A stretch of DNA of 64,000 bases from NCBI GenBank assembly GCA_964458495.1, contig CAYWJB010000004.1, forward strand, positions 210,847-274,846, written 5' to 3'. The DNA comes from JANWVO01 sp964458495. GTDB lineage: Bacteria > Acidobacteriota > Terriglobia > Bryobacterales > Bryobacteraceae. Numbering within the stretch: position 1 is the first letter of the stretch; each line of letters starts with the position of its first letter. Positions 1 to 8,548 of the stretch are shown here, piece after piece. A program made the position numbers and the translations under genes. The notes under the pieces were generated by a model that did no database searches, was not told the origin of the DNA, and was given only the letters and a program-made list of their open reading frames with translations.

Positions 1-713
1 CGCTCCGCGAGGCGGAAGGCTTCGCTTGTGTCGAAATCGCCCACCAGCACGACGGTCGCGTTGTTCGGCACGTAGTAAAGGCTGTGGAACGCGCGGACGT
101 CGTCCAGGGTGGCGCGGTCGAGATCCTCGGCCGAGCCGATGGGCGAGTGCTTGTAGGGATAGCGGACGTAGGTGTTGCGCAACACCTCTTCCAGCAGGTT
201 TCCGTAGGGCGGGTTCTCCACGCGGAGGCGGCGCTCCTCCTTCACCACTTCGCGCTCCTTGTGGAAGTTCTCCTCGCTGACGTCAAGCGTCGCCATGCGG
301 TCGGCTTCCAGCCAGAGCATGCGCTCCAGGTAGTTGGAGGGGAAGGTCTCCCAGTAGACGGTGGTGTCGAAATTGGTGTAGGCGTTCACTACGCCGCCCG
401 CCTGCCGGACCAGGCGCATGTGCTCTTCGGGCCCAACGTTCTTCGAGCCGCGGAACATCATGTGCTCGAACAGGTGGGCAAAGCCGGTGCGTCCCGGCTT
501 CTCGTCCTTCGAGCCGACGTGGTACCAGACCTGCAGGTTGATCACAGGGCGGGAGCGGTCCTCGGCGGCGACGATCCTGAGCCCGTTTTTCAGGGTTTTC
601 TGCCGGATCTGGAGCGCCGGCGGCGCGTCAGCGGCAATCGTGTTGGCAACAATCATGAGGAAAAGTGTGGAAGCGCGGCGGGCGCGGCGCCAGCCGCCCG
701 GTTCTGGATGCAT
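1..713 (-). CDS. M16 (insulinase-type) zinc peptidase, 5' part only
   Basis: Zinc metallopeptidase of the M16 family, expected to degrade or process peptides in the periplasm. The inverted zinc motif HxxEH is read as HLFEH at residues 80-84, followed by MMFRGSKNVG, the usual continuation in this family; the conserved NAYT and RMATL blocks follow. The gene runs off the left edge, so only about 237 residues are present. I chose the ATG at 713 because it gives an Arg-rich n-region, a hydrophobic core and an ADA cleavage site, i.e. a signal peptide; an in-frame ATG at 656 would remove it. No clear Shine-Dalgarno is seen for either start. Family assignment is secure, substrate unknown. Confidence 0.9.
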   Translation of the reverse strand, partial: MHPEPGGWRRARRASTLFLMIVANTIAADAPPALQIRQKTLKNGLRIVAAEDRSRPVINLQVWYHVGSKDEKPGRTGFAHLFEHMMFRGSKNVGPEEHMRLVRQAGGVVNAYTNFDTTVYWETFPSNYLERMLWLEADRMATLDVSEENFHKEREVVKEERRLRVENPPYGNLLEEVLRNTYVRYPYKHSPIGSAEDLDRATLDDVRAFHSLYYVPNNATVVLVGDFDTSEAFRLAE

Positions 714-771
714 AAAAGAAAAGCCCGGAGGCGAGCCTTGTACTTCGAGGGTAGCAGAAGCGGAGCTCCCG

Positions 772-1419
772 TTACGGCAGCTCGCGCACCCAGATGTCCC
801 TGAACTGCATGTGGCCTTCGCCGCCGGAGTGCAGCTGGAGAGCGATGGTTCCCGTCAGAAAGGGCGCGCGCGGATCGGTGAAGTCGATCATCTGCACTCC
901 GTTCAGCCGCGACGTGTAGCGGTTGCCGTTCACCGTCACCAGCATTTCGTTCCATTCGTTCTGCCGCACCACGGTCTCGTTCTCCGGCGCGGGCCAGACG
1001 ATCCAGGCGCGCCCGAAGCCGTAAACGCCCCCGGTGTGCCGGCCGATAGTGCAGTCGATCTCGAATTGCGCGCCCTGGCTCACATCCGCCGTGCCGGGCT
1101 TGAAGCGCGTGTGGAAATACACGCCGGAATTTCCCGTGCCGATGCACTTGAATTTCAGGGAAAGCTTGAAATTCCGGTAATCTTTCGCCGTCTCCAGATA
1201 GCCGTATTCCCTGGTGACCGCGCGGCCGATCAGGACGCCGTCAACAACAGTCCACTCCTCCTTGCCCACCGGATTCCACCCGGTCAGGTCCTTTCCGTTG
1301 AAGAGCTGGACCCAGTCCTCTCCGGGCGGGCGCACACCCTTCGGCAGTTGCGCCAGCGCCGCGGCTGCCGCGGCCAGCACGAGAAACACGCAGATCGAAC
1401 GCCTCATGCGTTCCAGCAT
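772..1419 (-). CDS. Exported DUF1080 (3-keto-disaccharide hydrolase type) protein
   Basis: Secreted or periplasmic protein of 215 residues with a signal peptide (residues 1-24, Ala-rich core, cleavage near ALAQ) followed by one DUF1080 domain of concanavalin/LamG-like fold. The family signature LFNGKDLTGW lies at 39-48 and the GNSGVYFHTR block near residue 100; the chain ends in the typical ALQLHSGG...FRDIWVRELP segment. Family members are annotated as 3-keto-disaccharide hydrolases and are abundant in Acidobacteriota and Planctomycetes, where they act in carbohydrate use. It lies 58 bp upstream of the M16 peptidase on the same strand. An internal start at Met5 is possible. Confidence 0.85.
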   Translation of the reverse strand: MLERMRRSICVFLVLAAAAAALAQLPKGVRPPGEDWVQLFNGKDLTGWNPVGKEEWTVVDGVLIGRAVTREYGYLETAKDYRNFKLSLKFKCIGTGNSGVYFHTRFKPGTADVSQGAQFEIDCTIGRHTGGVYGFGRAWIVWPAPENETVVRQNEWNEMLVTVNGNRYTSRLNGVQMIDFTDPRAPFLTGTIALQLHSGGEGHMQFRDIWVRELP

Positions 1420-1440
1420 ATCCCGCCGCGCGGAGGCCCG

Positions 1441-2553
1441 CTAGACGCCCGTCCAGCGGTTGCAGGCCTCGATCACCGCCCGCGCCTCGCCGTCGTTCAG
1501 ATAGGGGTGGATGGGCAGGCTCGCCTGGCGGCGGCAGAAGAGGCGCGCGGGCTCCGGGTCTCCCGCGAGTTCGTGCGGCGCGCCGCGCATCGCCTCCTGA
1601 TCAAACAAAGGCAGCGGGTAATGTTCGGCCGTCTGCACGCCGCAGGCAGCCATGTGGCCGCGGAAGGACTCCTTGGCGCCTTCGGGAAGGAGAACGGGGA
1701 ACAGGTGCCAGACGGATTCCGAGCCTGGCGGCGGCGCGGGAATTTCGATCTGCGGGTGCCGGATCCCTTCGATGTAGGCGCGGGCAATTTCGCGCCGCCT
1801 CGCCGTCCACCGCTTGAGGCGCGGCAGGCCCGCCTCCAGCAGAAACGCGGCCTGAAGCTCGTCGAGCCGGCTGTTGAGCCCGATGGCGACGTGGCGGTAC
1901 TTGCCCTGCTGCCCGTAGTCGCGCAGGCAGCGCGCGGCGGCGGCGATGTCGGCATCGTTGGTCAGCACCGCTCCTCCGTCGCCCATGGCGCCGAGGTTCT
2001 TCGTGGGATAGAAACTGGTGGCGGCTGCCGCTCCCGCCGTGCCGCAGGAGCGGCCGCGCGAGCGCGCCAGGACCGACTGCGCGCAATCCTCCACGATCCG
2101 CACACCGCGCCGCGCGATGCGTTCCAGCTTGTCCATCTCCAAACAGTGCCCGTAGAGATGCACCGGCACGAAGAAGCGCAAGGATGGGTCGCGCTCCAGC
2201 AGCTCCTCGCAGGCGTCGAGATCGGCGAGCCCGTTCTTCAAGCAGGGGGCGAAGACAGGCATTGCGCCCGCGCGCAGCACCGCCAGCGCGGTGGCGAAGG
2301 CGGAGACGGGCGCCACCAGGACGCGCTCGCCGGGGCGGCAACCCGCGGCGCGGAGGCCGATTTCGAGCGCATCGAGGCCGCTGGCAACGCCGACGGCCTC
2401 GCGCAGGCCCCACAACTCCGAAAGCCGCCGCTCGAAATCTCCGACCTCGCGGCCCAGAATGTACCAGCCGGAGGCGCCGGCGCGGTCCAGCGCGCGGTGG
2501 AAGTCTGACGCCGCTTCGTCCCACTGCCGGCGAAAATCATTCATGAGGATCAT
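1441..2553 (-). CDS. DegT/DnrJ/EryC1/StrS-family sugar aminotransferase (FdtB-like)
   Basis: PLP-dependent aminotransferase of 370 residues acting on nucleotide-linked keto sugars in the cytoplasm. The substrate/cofactor motifs HLYG (132-135) and VEDCAQS (154-160) are present and the Schiff-base lysine is K185 in the block FYPTKNLGAMGDGG. Its ATG overlaps the TGA of the upstream gene by 4 bp, so the two are translationally coupled. The upstream protein is a ketoisomerase/acyltransferase fusion, which makes this the probable amination step for a dTDP-3-amino-3,6-dideoxyhexose (inference from known FdtA/FdtB/FdtC pathways). Start at Met4 is also possible. Confidence 0.88.
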   Translation of the reverse strand: MILMNDFRRQWDEAASDFHRALDRAGASGWYILGREVGDFERRLSELWGLREAVGVASGLDALEIGLRAAGCRPGERVLVAPVSAFATALAVLRAGAMPVFAPCLKNGLADLDACEELLERDPSLRFFVPVHLYGHCLEMDKLERIARRGVRIVEDCAQSVLARSRGRSCGTAGAAAATSFYPTKNLGAMGDGGAVLTNDADIAAAARCLRDYGQQGKYRHVAIGLNSRLDELQAAFLLEAGLPRLKRWTARRREIARAYIEGIRHPQIEIPAPPPGSESVWHLFPVLLPEGAKESFRGHMAACGVQTAEHYPLPLFDQEAMRGAPHELAGDPEPARLFCRRQASLPIHPYLNDGEARAVIEACNRWTGV

Positions 2554-3509
2554 GACGCGTGGCCGCGTGACAGGGACAGGAATTCCGTGTAATCACGAAT
2601 GTAATCCGCAGGATCGTAGTGATCCGAAGCCAGCACCAGGAGCACAGCGTCGGGGGTGTACTTGTATTGCACACCCCAGATCATGGGGGGGATATAAAGG
2701 CCGAAATTCGGGCGGTCGAGAATGAATTCCTCCCGGTTTTCTCCGTCGTCGGCGACGAAATGGCAGCTCCCGTGGACGCAAACCAGAAACTGGTGCAGGG
2801 TGCGGTGGGCGTGCTCGCCGCGGATTTTCTGGTCCGCGACGCCAAAGACGAGGAAGAAACGCCGGATTTCGAACGGCACCTGCCGCGCGGTCTCGCCGAT
2901 GGCGAGGTTCCCGCGAAGGTCCTCCACCAGGGGGAGGAAGTGGAAGGTGACCCCGCGGACTCGCGTGGCCACGGCGCCGGGTTGCTCCGGAGGTGCAGCC
3001 ATGGGGGCGGGCGGGCGCCGGGGGGTCAGTCCGGCGTAGCCGGTGATGCGCGCGGGATTGCCTGCCACCACGGCGTCGGCGGGCACGTTCCGCGTCACTA
3101 CGGCGCCGGCGCCCACGACCGCCCGCGGCCCAACGGTGACGCCGGCGACGATCGTCGCATTGGCGCCGATGGCAGCGCCTTTCCCGATGCGCGTGGGCCG
3201 GCTTTCCTGACCACCGGCCGGCGAAGAACTGCTCATGGTCACCACCTGCGGCCCCAGCACGGCGCCGTCCTCCACGACGACGCCGCCGGCCACACGGCAG
3301 CCATCGTGCAGCACCACGTCGTCGCCGACAACGGCGCCAGGGCAGACACAGACGTGGTCGCGGATCTGGCATCGCTTGCCGATTCGCGCTCCGGCCGAGA
3401 TCCGGCTGAACGCCCCGACGCAGGTGCCCGCGCCGATCTCCCCGGCTTCCACCAGGCTGGCCGGGTGGAGGCGAATCCCCGTTTCACCCATGGCTGCCAG
3501 TATAGCCAC
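2550..3509 (-). CDS. Bifunctional hexapeptide acyltransferase / sugar 3,4-ketoisomerase (FdtD/WxcM-like)
   Basis: Two-domain protein of 319 residues. Residues about 10-155 are imperfect hexapeptide repeats forming a left-handed beta-helix acyltransferase (for example IGAGTCVGAF, IGANATIVAGVTVG, VVGAGAVVTRNVPADAVVAG). A Pro/Ala linker leads to a cupin domain (about 185-315) with the ketoisomerase blocks RGNLAIGE, GEHAHRTLHQF and PPMIWG. Fusions of this kind are known as FdtD/WxcM and isomerise dTDP-4-keto-6-deoxyglucose, then N-acylate the aminated product. The coupled aminotransferase downstream supplies the middle step. Translation could start at Met7. The final sugar is not deducible from sequence. 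Confidence 0.85.
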   Translation of the reverse strand: MAILAAMGETGIRLHPASLVEAGEIGAGTCVGAFSRISAGARIGKRCQIRDHVCVCPGAVVGDDVVLHDGCRVAGGVVVEDGAVLGPQVVTMSSSSPAGGQESRPTRIGKGAAIGANATIVAGVTVGPRAVVGAGAVVTRNVPADAVVAGNPARITGYAGLTPRRPPAPMAAPPEQPGAVATRVRGVTFHFLPLVEDLRGNLAIGETARQVPFEIRRFFLVFGVADQKIRGEHAHRTLHQFLVCVHGSCHFVADDGENREEFILDRPNFGLYIPPMIWGVQYKYTPDAVLLVLASDHYDPADYIRDYTEFLSLSRGHAS

Positions 3510-3576
3510 GGTGGAGGCTGGATTCCCGGATCCGGCGGTGATAGGTTTGAATCAACTGCCTTGCAGGAGGTGAGTC

Positions 3577-4809
3577 ATGGCGCGACGAAACTGGCTGGCC
3601 ATGGCGGCAGAGGAGGCGGCAAGGAGGACCTTGGCGCGCTCGGGCGACCCGCCGGTGCGCATCGTTCTCCCCACAGGGGTTGCGGTGGAACCTCGTGGCG
3701 CGCAGCCGCGCTTTACGCTCTCGATCCGCACATGGCGCGCGCTGGCGGCCATGCTGATCGATCCGGAGTCGGGATTTGCGGAAAACTACGCTGCAGGCGC
3801 GGCCGAAGTGGACGGACCTCTGGCGGGGTTCTGCGGCGAGATCTACCGGTGCTGCCCGTGGCCGCGCTCGGGCCGCGGCGTGGCAGGGCTGCTGTCGCGG
3901 TATCTCGACTGGACGCAAAGCCGCTCGGTGCGCGGCGCGAAGGCCAACATCCACCGCCATTACGATCTTGGCAACGAGTTCTACCGGCTGTGGCTCGACG
4001 AGGAGATGCTTTACACCTGCGCCTTCTTCCCGCGCGAGGACGCGACGCTTGAGGAGGCGCAGGAGGCGAAGATGGAGCGCGTGGCGCGAAAGCTCGCCCT
4101 CCAACGGGACGACCGCGTGGCCGAGGCCGGTTGCGGCTGGGGCGCCTTCGCGCTCTATATCGCGCGGGTGCACGGCTGCCGCGTCCGGGCGTTCAACATC
4201 AGCGAGGAGCAGATTGCGTGGGCGCGGCGCCGGGCGCGCGAGCTGGGGCTCGAGGGCAGGGTGGAGTTCGTGCTGGACGATTACCGCAACATCACAGGCT
4301 CTTACGATGTCTTCGCCTCCATCGGGATGCTCGAGCACGTGGGCAAGGACCATTACCGTGAGCTCGGGGAGGTGATCCGCCGCACCATCGGGGACAGCGG
4401 CCGCGGGCTGCTGCACTTTATCGGGCGCTCCAGTCCGGCGCCGCTGAGCGCGTGGATCCGCAGGCGCATCTTCCCCGGCGCCTACGCGCCCGCGCTCAGC
4501 GAGATGCTTCCTCTGCTGGAGGCGGGCGACTACCGGGTAGCGGATGTCGAGAACCTCCGCTCCCACTACGCGCGCACGCTCCGCTGCTGGCGCGAGCGGT
4601 TCGAGGCGGCCGAGCCGCGGGTGCGCCAGATGTTCAGCGAGGAGTTCGCCCGGGCCTGGAAGCTCTATCTGGCCGGCTCGGAAGCGGCCTTCCACAGCGG
4701 TTCGCTGCAGCTTTATCAGGTGTTGTTCGCGGGGCCGCGGTGCACGCGGGCGCTGTGGACGCGCGAAGGCGAGCAGCAGGCGCAACTGCGCGCGGCGGGC
4801 GGCGCATGA
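3577..4809 (+). CDS. Cyclopropane-fatty-acyl-phospholipid synthase family methyltransferase
   Basis: S-adenosylmethionine-dependent methyltransferase of 410 residues that should modify double bonds of membrane phospholipid acyl chains. The family block HYDLGNEFYRLWLD is at 128-141, the SAM-binding motif AGCGWGAFAL at 184-193, and ASIGMLEHVG follows. An ideal Shine-Dalgarno (AGGAGGT) stands 6 nt before the ATG. The N-terminal region is shorter than in E. coli Cfa. The stop overlaps the ATG of the next gene (ATGA), coupling it to a GGR-family flavoprotein, so the product may be a cyclopropane or, with a reductase, a methyl-branched chain (inference). Confidence 0.87.
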   Translation: MARRNWLAMAAEEAARRTLARSGDPPVRIVLPTGVAVEPRGAQPRFTLSIRTWRALAAMLIDPESGFAENYAAGAAEVDGPLAGFCGEIYRCCPWPRSGRGVAGLLSRYLDWTQSRSVRGAKANIHRHYDLGNEFYRLWLDEEMLYTCAFFPREDATLEEAQEAKMERVARKLALQRDDRVAEAGCGWGAFALYIARVHGCRVRAFNISEEQIAWARRRARELGLEGRVEFVLDDYRNITGSYDVFASIGMLEHVGKDHYRELGEVIRRTIGDSGRGLLHFIGRSSPAPLSAWIRRRIFPGAYAPALSEMLPLLEAGDYRVADVENLRSHYARTLRCWRERFEAAEPRVRQMFSEEFARAWKLYLAGSEAAFHSGSLQLYQVLFAGPRCTRALWTREGEQQAQLRAAGGA

Positions 4810-5900
4810 GCTCCTATGATGCGATCATCGTCGGCGGCGGTCCCGCCGGCTCGGCGTGCGCAGCGCGGCTCAGAAAGGGCGGCATGGAGGCGCTGGTGGT
4901 GGACCGCGCCCTGTTTCCGCGCGACAAGCCCTGCGCCGGCTGGATCACGCCGCAAGTGCTCGAGCGGCTGGATCTCGCGCCAGAGCAGTACGCGAGGCAC
5001 GGCGTCATCGCGGAGGTGCGCGCGTTCCGCGTCTCGCGGCTCGGCGGCGCGCCGGTGGAGGTGTCCTACGGCTCGCCGGTGAGCCATGCGATCCGGCGGT
5101 GCGAGTTCGACAAGCACCTGCTGGAACGTTCCGGCGCGCGGGTGCGCACCGGGGCCGAAGTCGTGTCGCTGGAACGCCGCGCCGGGCGCTGGGTGGTCAA
5201 CGGGGAGTGGGAAGCGCCCGTGCTGGTCGGCGCAGGGGGGCACTTCTGCCCGGTGGCGCGCATGCTGGGCGCGAAGCCTTCCGCCGAGGCGGCTGTGGCG
5301 TCGCAGGAGGCGGAATTCGAAATGAGCGAAGCCGACGCCGCCCGCTGCACTCTGCCCGAAGGATGCGTCGATCTGTCCTTCGCCCCGGAACTGGATGGCT
5401 ATGGCTGGTGCGTGCGCAAGCGCCGCTGGCTGAACGCCGGGTTCGGCACGCTGCGGCATGGACGGCTGAAGTCCCGGCTGGAGCAGTATCTGGGCACTCT
5501 TCGCCGCCGCGGCGTCCTGCCGGAGGGCTGCCAGCCCGCCATGCGCGGCCACGCCTACCTGCTGCGGGGGCTCGCCCGCCGGCCCTTGTACGGCGAGGGC
5601 GTGCTGCTGGCGGGCGATGCGGCCGGGCTGGCTTTCGACTCGAGCGGCGAGGGCATCCTGCCGGCCATCGTCAGCGGGACGCTGGCGGCAGAGGCCATTC
5701 TGGCCGCGGGGCTTCGCCCGGAGCGGCTCGACGGGGCCGCCTACGCCGCCGCCGTGGAGAAGGAACTGGGCCCGCGCGGCCAGGGCAGGCGCGGCGCGTC
5801 GTGGCTCGAGCGGCTGGGCGCCAGGTTCGCTTTCCGCTCGGCGGATTTCGTGCGCCGCGAGGTGGTGGAGAAGCGCTTTCTGCGCAGAAATGGCGGATAA
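4806..5900 (+). CDS. FAD-dependent oxidoreductase, geranylgeranyl-reductase family
   Basis: Flavoprotein of 364 residues. The N-terminal dinucleotide-binding motif is GGGPAGSACAARL (from about residue 10), the family block PRDKPCAGWI follows, and the second FAD contact is LLAGDAAGLAFDSSGEGI near the C-terminal third. GGR-family enzymes reduce isolated carbon-carbon double bonds of isoprenoid lipids; some members are halogenases or hydroxylases. It overlaps the upstream CFAS-like methyltransferase by 4 bp, which suggests lipid modification. No membrane helix is seen. Substrate unknown. Confidence 0.82.
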   Translation: MSSYDAIIVGGGPAGSACAARLRKGGMEALVVDRALFPRDKPCAGWITPQVLERLDLAPEQYARHGVIAEVRAFRVSRLGGAPVEVSYGSPVSHAIRRCEFDKHLLERSGARVRTGAEVVSLERRAGRWVVNGEWEAPVLVGAGGHFCPVARMLGAKPSAEAAVASQEAEFEMSEADAARCTLPEGCVDLSFAPELDGYGWCVRKRRWLNAGFGTLRHGRLKSRLEQYLGTLRRRGVLPEGCQPAMRGHAYLLRGLARRPLYGEGVLLAGDAAGLAFDSSGEGILPAIVSGTLAAEAILAAGLRPERLDGAAYAAAVEKELGPRGQGRRGASWLERLGARFAFRSADFVRREVVEKRFLRRNGG

Positions 5901-5909
5901 AAACCGCCG

Positions 5910-6716
5910 TCATTCAGAAAAAAGCAGGCCTTCCAGTTCGTCCAGGCACAGGTAATTCGGGATGATATAATCCGCCCCGACGGAGACCAGCCGCTGCCTT
6001 TTCCATTCGTCCACGCGCTGGCATTCCGGCTCGTCGGTGGCCACTCCCACGGCCACTCCGCCCACTGTCCTGACGTTCTCGATTTCCACGTAGCCGTCGC
6101 CGAAGGCCAGGATTTCGTCTCCCGCGCATTCGGCCCGTCTGATGATCCTTTCGATCAGGATTTTCTTGGAAAAGCTGCGGTAATCGTCCAGCGCGCCGAA
6201 AACGCCGCCGTCGAAATATCCGGCCACCTGCAACAGCTCCGCCTCGCGCCGCATGAATTCCTGGTCCGTGCCCGAGGCCAGATACAACCGCAGCCCGCGG
6301 CGCCGCAGCCTCTCCAGAAGCTGGCGCGATCCCGGCACCAGATATTTCTCCGGCGGCGCGGCCCCCGATTCCAGTTCTTCCAGCCGGTGCCGGATCCGTT
6401 CATGCAGCCTGTCGAGATACCGGTACTTGTACGCCAGCGGATCCTCCGGCTTGCCGCCACGCAGCTCCACCTGCCGCGCCAGCTCGATCATCTGGTAGAT
6501 GGTCTGCTTGCCGGTGAGCCGGTAAACGAACTCGCGCACCGTGCGCTCGATCTCCTCTTCGGGTTCGCCGGTGCCGAGCGAGGCGAGCACCTCCACCATC
6601 ATCGGCACCATGACATCGAACCAGCCGGCGCGGATCAGGGAGAGCGTTCCGTCGAAATCGAACAACGCCACGCGCGCGCGGGCCGCGCTCCGGCCCGTGA
6701 TCACTTCCACGCTCAT
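5910..6716 (-). CDS. HAD-superfamily hydrolase
   Basis: Haloacid-dehalogenase-type phosphatase of 268 residues. The nucleophile motif is LFDFDGTLS (about 16-24), motif II is LYLASGTDQEF, and motif III/IV includes ILAFGDGYVEIEN. The Asp-x-Asp-Gly-Thr start and an inserted cap domain resemble phosphoglycolate phosphatase/phosphoserine phosphatase relatives. Start chosen at the ATG 6716, which overlaps the stop of the upstream IclR gene by 4 bp; a longer in-frame extension to 7229 would run antiphase through the IclR gene and is rejected. It may dephosphorylate a sugar or acid linked to the neighbouring aldolase (inference). Confidence 0.85.
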   Translation of the reverse strand: MSVEVITGRSAARARVALFDFDGTLSLIRAGWFDVMVPMMVEVLASLGTGEPEEEIERTVREFVYRLTGKQTIYQMIELARQVELRGGKPEDPLAYKYRYLDRLHERIRHRLEELESGAAPPEKYLVPGSRQLLERLRRRGLRLYLASGTDQEFMRREAELLQVAGYFDGGVFGALDDYRSFSKKILIERIIRRAECAGDEILAFGDGYVEIENVRTVGGVAVGVATDEPECQRVDEWKRQRLVSVGADYIIPNYLCLDELEGLLFSE

Positions 6717-7534
6717 CCGCCGAGAGCCTTCCTGAGCGCCTTGGCGATCTCGGCGGCGTAGTCCATCATCATCTTCGGCAGCACTTCCTCGATCTGCTTG
6801 GTGAACCGCGCCTTCGGCATCGACATGCTCACCGCGGCGAACACCTCTCCGTCGGGCATCTGCACCGGCGCTCCGCAGCAGATGCCGCCGAGCACCGTCT
6901 CCTCGCGGTCCCACGCGTAGCCGCGCTCGCGCACCGCCGCCAGGTCGTCCTGAATGGCGCGGAAATCGGTCAGCGTGTTCGGCGTCAACGCGAAAATGCC
7001 GTAGGTGTACAGAAGGCGCTGCGCCAGCTCTGGCGTCTGAAACGCCGTGATCGACTTGCCCAGCGACGAAGCGTAGGGTTGCAGGACGCCGCCCCGGTAG
7101 TTCGACATCCGGATGTGATGCGTGCTCTCGATCACATCCACCACGCGGATCACGTCGTCGAACAGGAACGCCATCGCCACCGTCTCGCCGAGTTCGGCGT
7201 TGATTCGCGCCAGTACCGGCTGCGCGCACTGTTTCAATGCCGTCAGCCGCATCTGCTGCTTCATGGTGGGCCAGACGCGCTCGCAGTAGTAGTTCTCATG
7301 CTCGTCGCGGTGAATGTAGCCGAGCCCCTGCAGCGTGCGCAGCAGGCGGAGCGAGGACGCCTTGCCGAGCCCGATCAGGGCGGCTATATCTTTCAGCGGC
7401 ATCGCCTCCTCGCGCGATGCCAGCGCTTCCACGATCATCAGCCCCTTGGCCAGCGAGCGCGATTCCGGCGCCATTGCCGTCTTCGACACAGTCTTTAAAC
7501 GGCGTTTCGATTTCTGGTTTGACTGGCTCAACAT
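6713..7534 (-). CDS. IclR-family transcriptional regulator
   Basis: DNA-binding regulator of 273 residues with an N-terminal winged helix (about 25-85, containing PLKDIAALIGLGKASSLRLL) and a C-terminal IclR effector domain (about 100-265, with the Cys-containing block GGICCGAPV). IclR proteins usually respond to small organic acids. It is transcribed divergently from the DapA-family aldolase, with 78 bp between starts, and overlaps the HAD gene downstream, so it probably controls both (inference). A basic, Ser/Lys-rich stretch precedes the helix-turn-helix. Confidence 0.9.
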   Translation of the reverse strand: MLSQSNQKSKRRLKTVSKTAMAPESRSLAKGLMIVEALASREEAMPLKDIAALIGLGKASSLRLLRTLQGLGYIHRDEHENYYCERVWPTMKQQMRLTALKQCAQPVLARINAELGETVAMAFLFDDVIRVVDVIESTHHIRMSNYRGGVLQPYASSLGKSITAFQTPELAQRLLYTYGIFALTPNTLTDFRAIQDDLAAVRERGYAWDREETVLGGICCGAPVQMPDGEVFAAVSMSMPKARFTKQIEEVLPKMMMDYAAEIAKALRKALGG

Positions 7535-7545
7535 CTTCGTCTACC

Positions 7546-7556
7546 ATACAAAGTAT
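7546..7556. promoter_or_regulatory. Candidate operator ATAC-AAA-GTAT between iclR-type and aldolase genes
   Basis: A perfect inverted repeat ATACaaaGTAT lies 12 bp upstream of the IclR-family start codon in the 78-bp divergent intergenic region. Its position fits an autorepression or shared operator. Short, so it could be chance. Confidence 0.35.
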
Positions 7557-7612
7557 CATCGGCCCGGTTCAGGCCGTCACAAAGGCCTGGCGGGGCATGG
7601 GAGAACACCATT

Positions 7613-8548
7613 ATGTCTCGAAATCCGCTGCCCGGTGGCGTGATCGCCGCGGTGCTGCTGCCGCGCGATGAGGAGGGACGTCCCGAGTGGGAGGAATTCG
7701 AGCGTCTGGTGTCTTTCCTGCGCGGCTGCGGATTGAGCGGCGTGTGCGTCAACGGCGCGACGGGCGAATACGCCCGCGCGACGCCGGAGGAGAGGCGCAC
7801 CGCCGTCGCCGTGGCCCGCAATGCCATGGGCGGCCGCGGCACGGTTGTGTCCGGCGAGGGTTCCGCCTGCACCGTTTCCACCATCCGGCTTCTGCGCGAG
7901 GCCGAAGCCGCCGGCGCCGAGGCCCACCTGGTGCCGCCGCCGTGCTTTTTCCGTTACAGCGAGGATGACGTTCAGGAGTTTTACCGCGCGGTGGCCGCCG
8001 CTGCCAGCTGCCCGGTGCTCATTTACAATCTGCCCGCCTTCCTGACCGGCGTCAGTGAACACACGGTGGCAGAACTCGTGCGAAGCGAGCCCCGGATCGC
8101 AGGCGTGAAGGACAGCAGCGGGAAGCTCGACATCCTGGAGCGGCTCACCGCAGAACCGGAGTTGCAGGCGCGCCGCTACATCGGCAACGACTGGACCCTG
8201 GGGGAAGTCTGCCGGCGCGGACTCGCCGATGGCGTCATCTCGGGCGTCGCCTGCGTTCTGCCGGAATTGATCGTTTCCCTCTGGGAGGCGGGCCAGGCCG
8301 GTGACTTCGTGCGTTTGGAACGGCTGGAAAAAGTCCTGGCAGAAGCTTTGGAGCACATCGACGCCTGGCCGGCGCCCATTGGTCTGGAAGTGATTGCCGA
8401 GGTGCGCGGACTGAGGCGCTGCTTGCCCGCCGTGCCGTTTTCGGCCGCGCGCCGCGAACAGGCTCTTGCGATGCGGCGATGGTTCGAATCGTGGTGGGAA
8501 GGCCTCAAGGGTCTGGTCTCCCACGACGCGCTCATTGCCGCACGCTGA
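7613..8548 (+). CDS. DapA/NanA-family (class I pyruvate) aldolase
   Basis: TIM-barrel lyase of 311 residues in the dihydrodipicolinate synthase/N-acetylneuraminate lyase family. The pyruvate-binding motif is NGATGEYA (near 45), the catalytic tyrosine is in LIYNLPAF, and the Schiff-base lysine is in GVKDSSG. A GGGAG Shine-Dalgarno precedes the ATG. Its divergent IclR regulator and lack of lysine-biosynthesis neighbours argue for a catabolic sugar-acid or hydroxyproline-type aldolase rather than true DapA (inference). Exact substrate cannot be told. Confidence 0.85.
   Translation: MSRNPLPGGVIAAVLLPRDEEGRPEWEEFERLVSFLRGCGLSGVCVNGATGEYARATPEERRTAVAVARNAMGGRGTVVSGEGSACTVSTIRLLREAEAAGAEAHLVPPPCFFRYSEDDVQEFYRAVAAAASCPVLIYNLPAFLTGVSEHTVAELVRSEPRIAGVKDSSGKLDILERLTAEPELQARRYIGNDWTLGEVCRRGLADGVISGVACVLPELIVSLWEAGQAGDFVRLERLEKVLAEALEHIDAWPAPIGLEVIAEVRGLRRCLPAVPFSAARREQALAMRRWFESWWEGLKGLVSHDALIAAR

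Noticed and set aside
418..2508. Long plus-strand open frame
   Set aside because: It runs antisense through the M16, DUF1080 and DegT genes and has the Arg/Ala/Pro-rich composition of a GC-rich shadow frame.
6717..7229. N-terminal extension of the HAD phosphatase
   Set aside because: It would run antiphase through the IclR gene; the coupled ATG at 6716 fits the family length.
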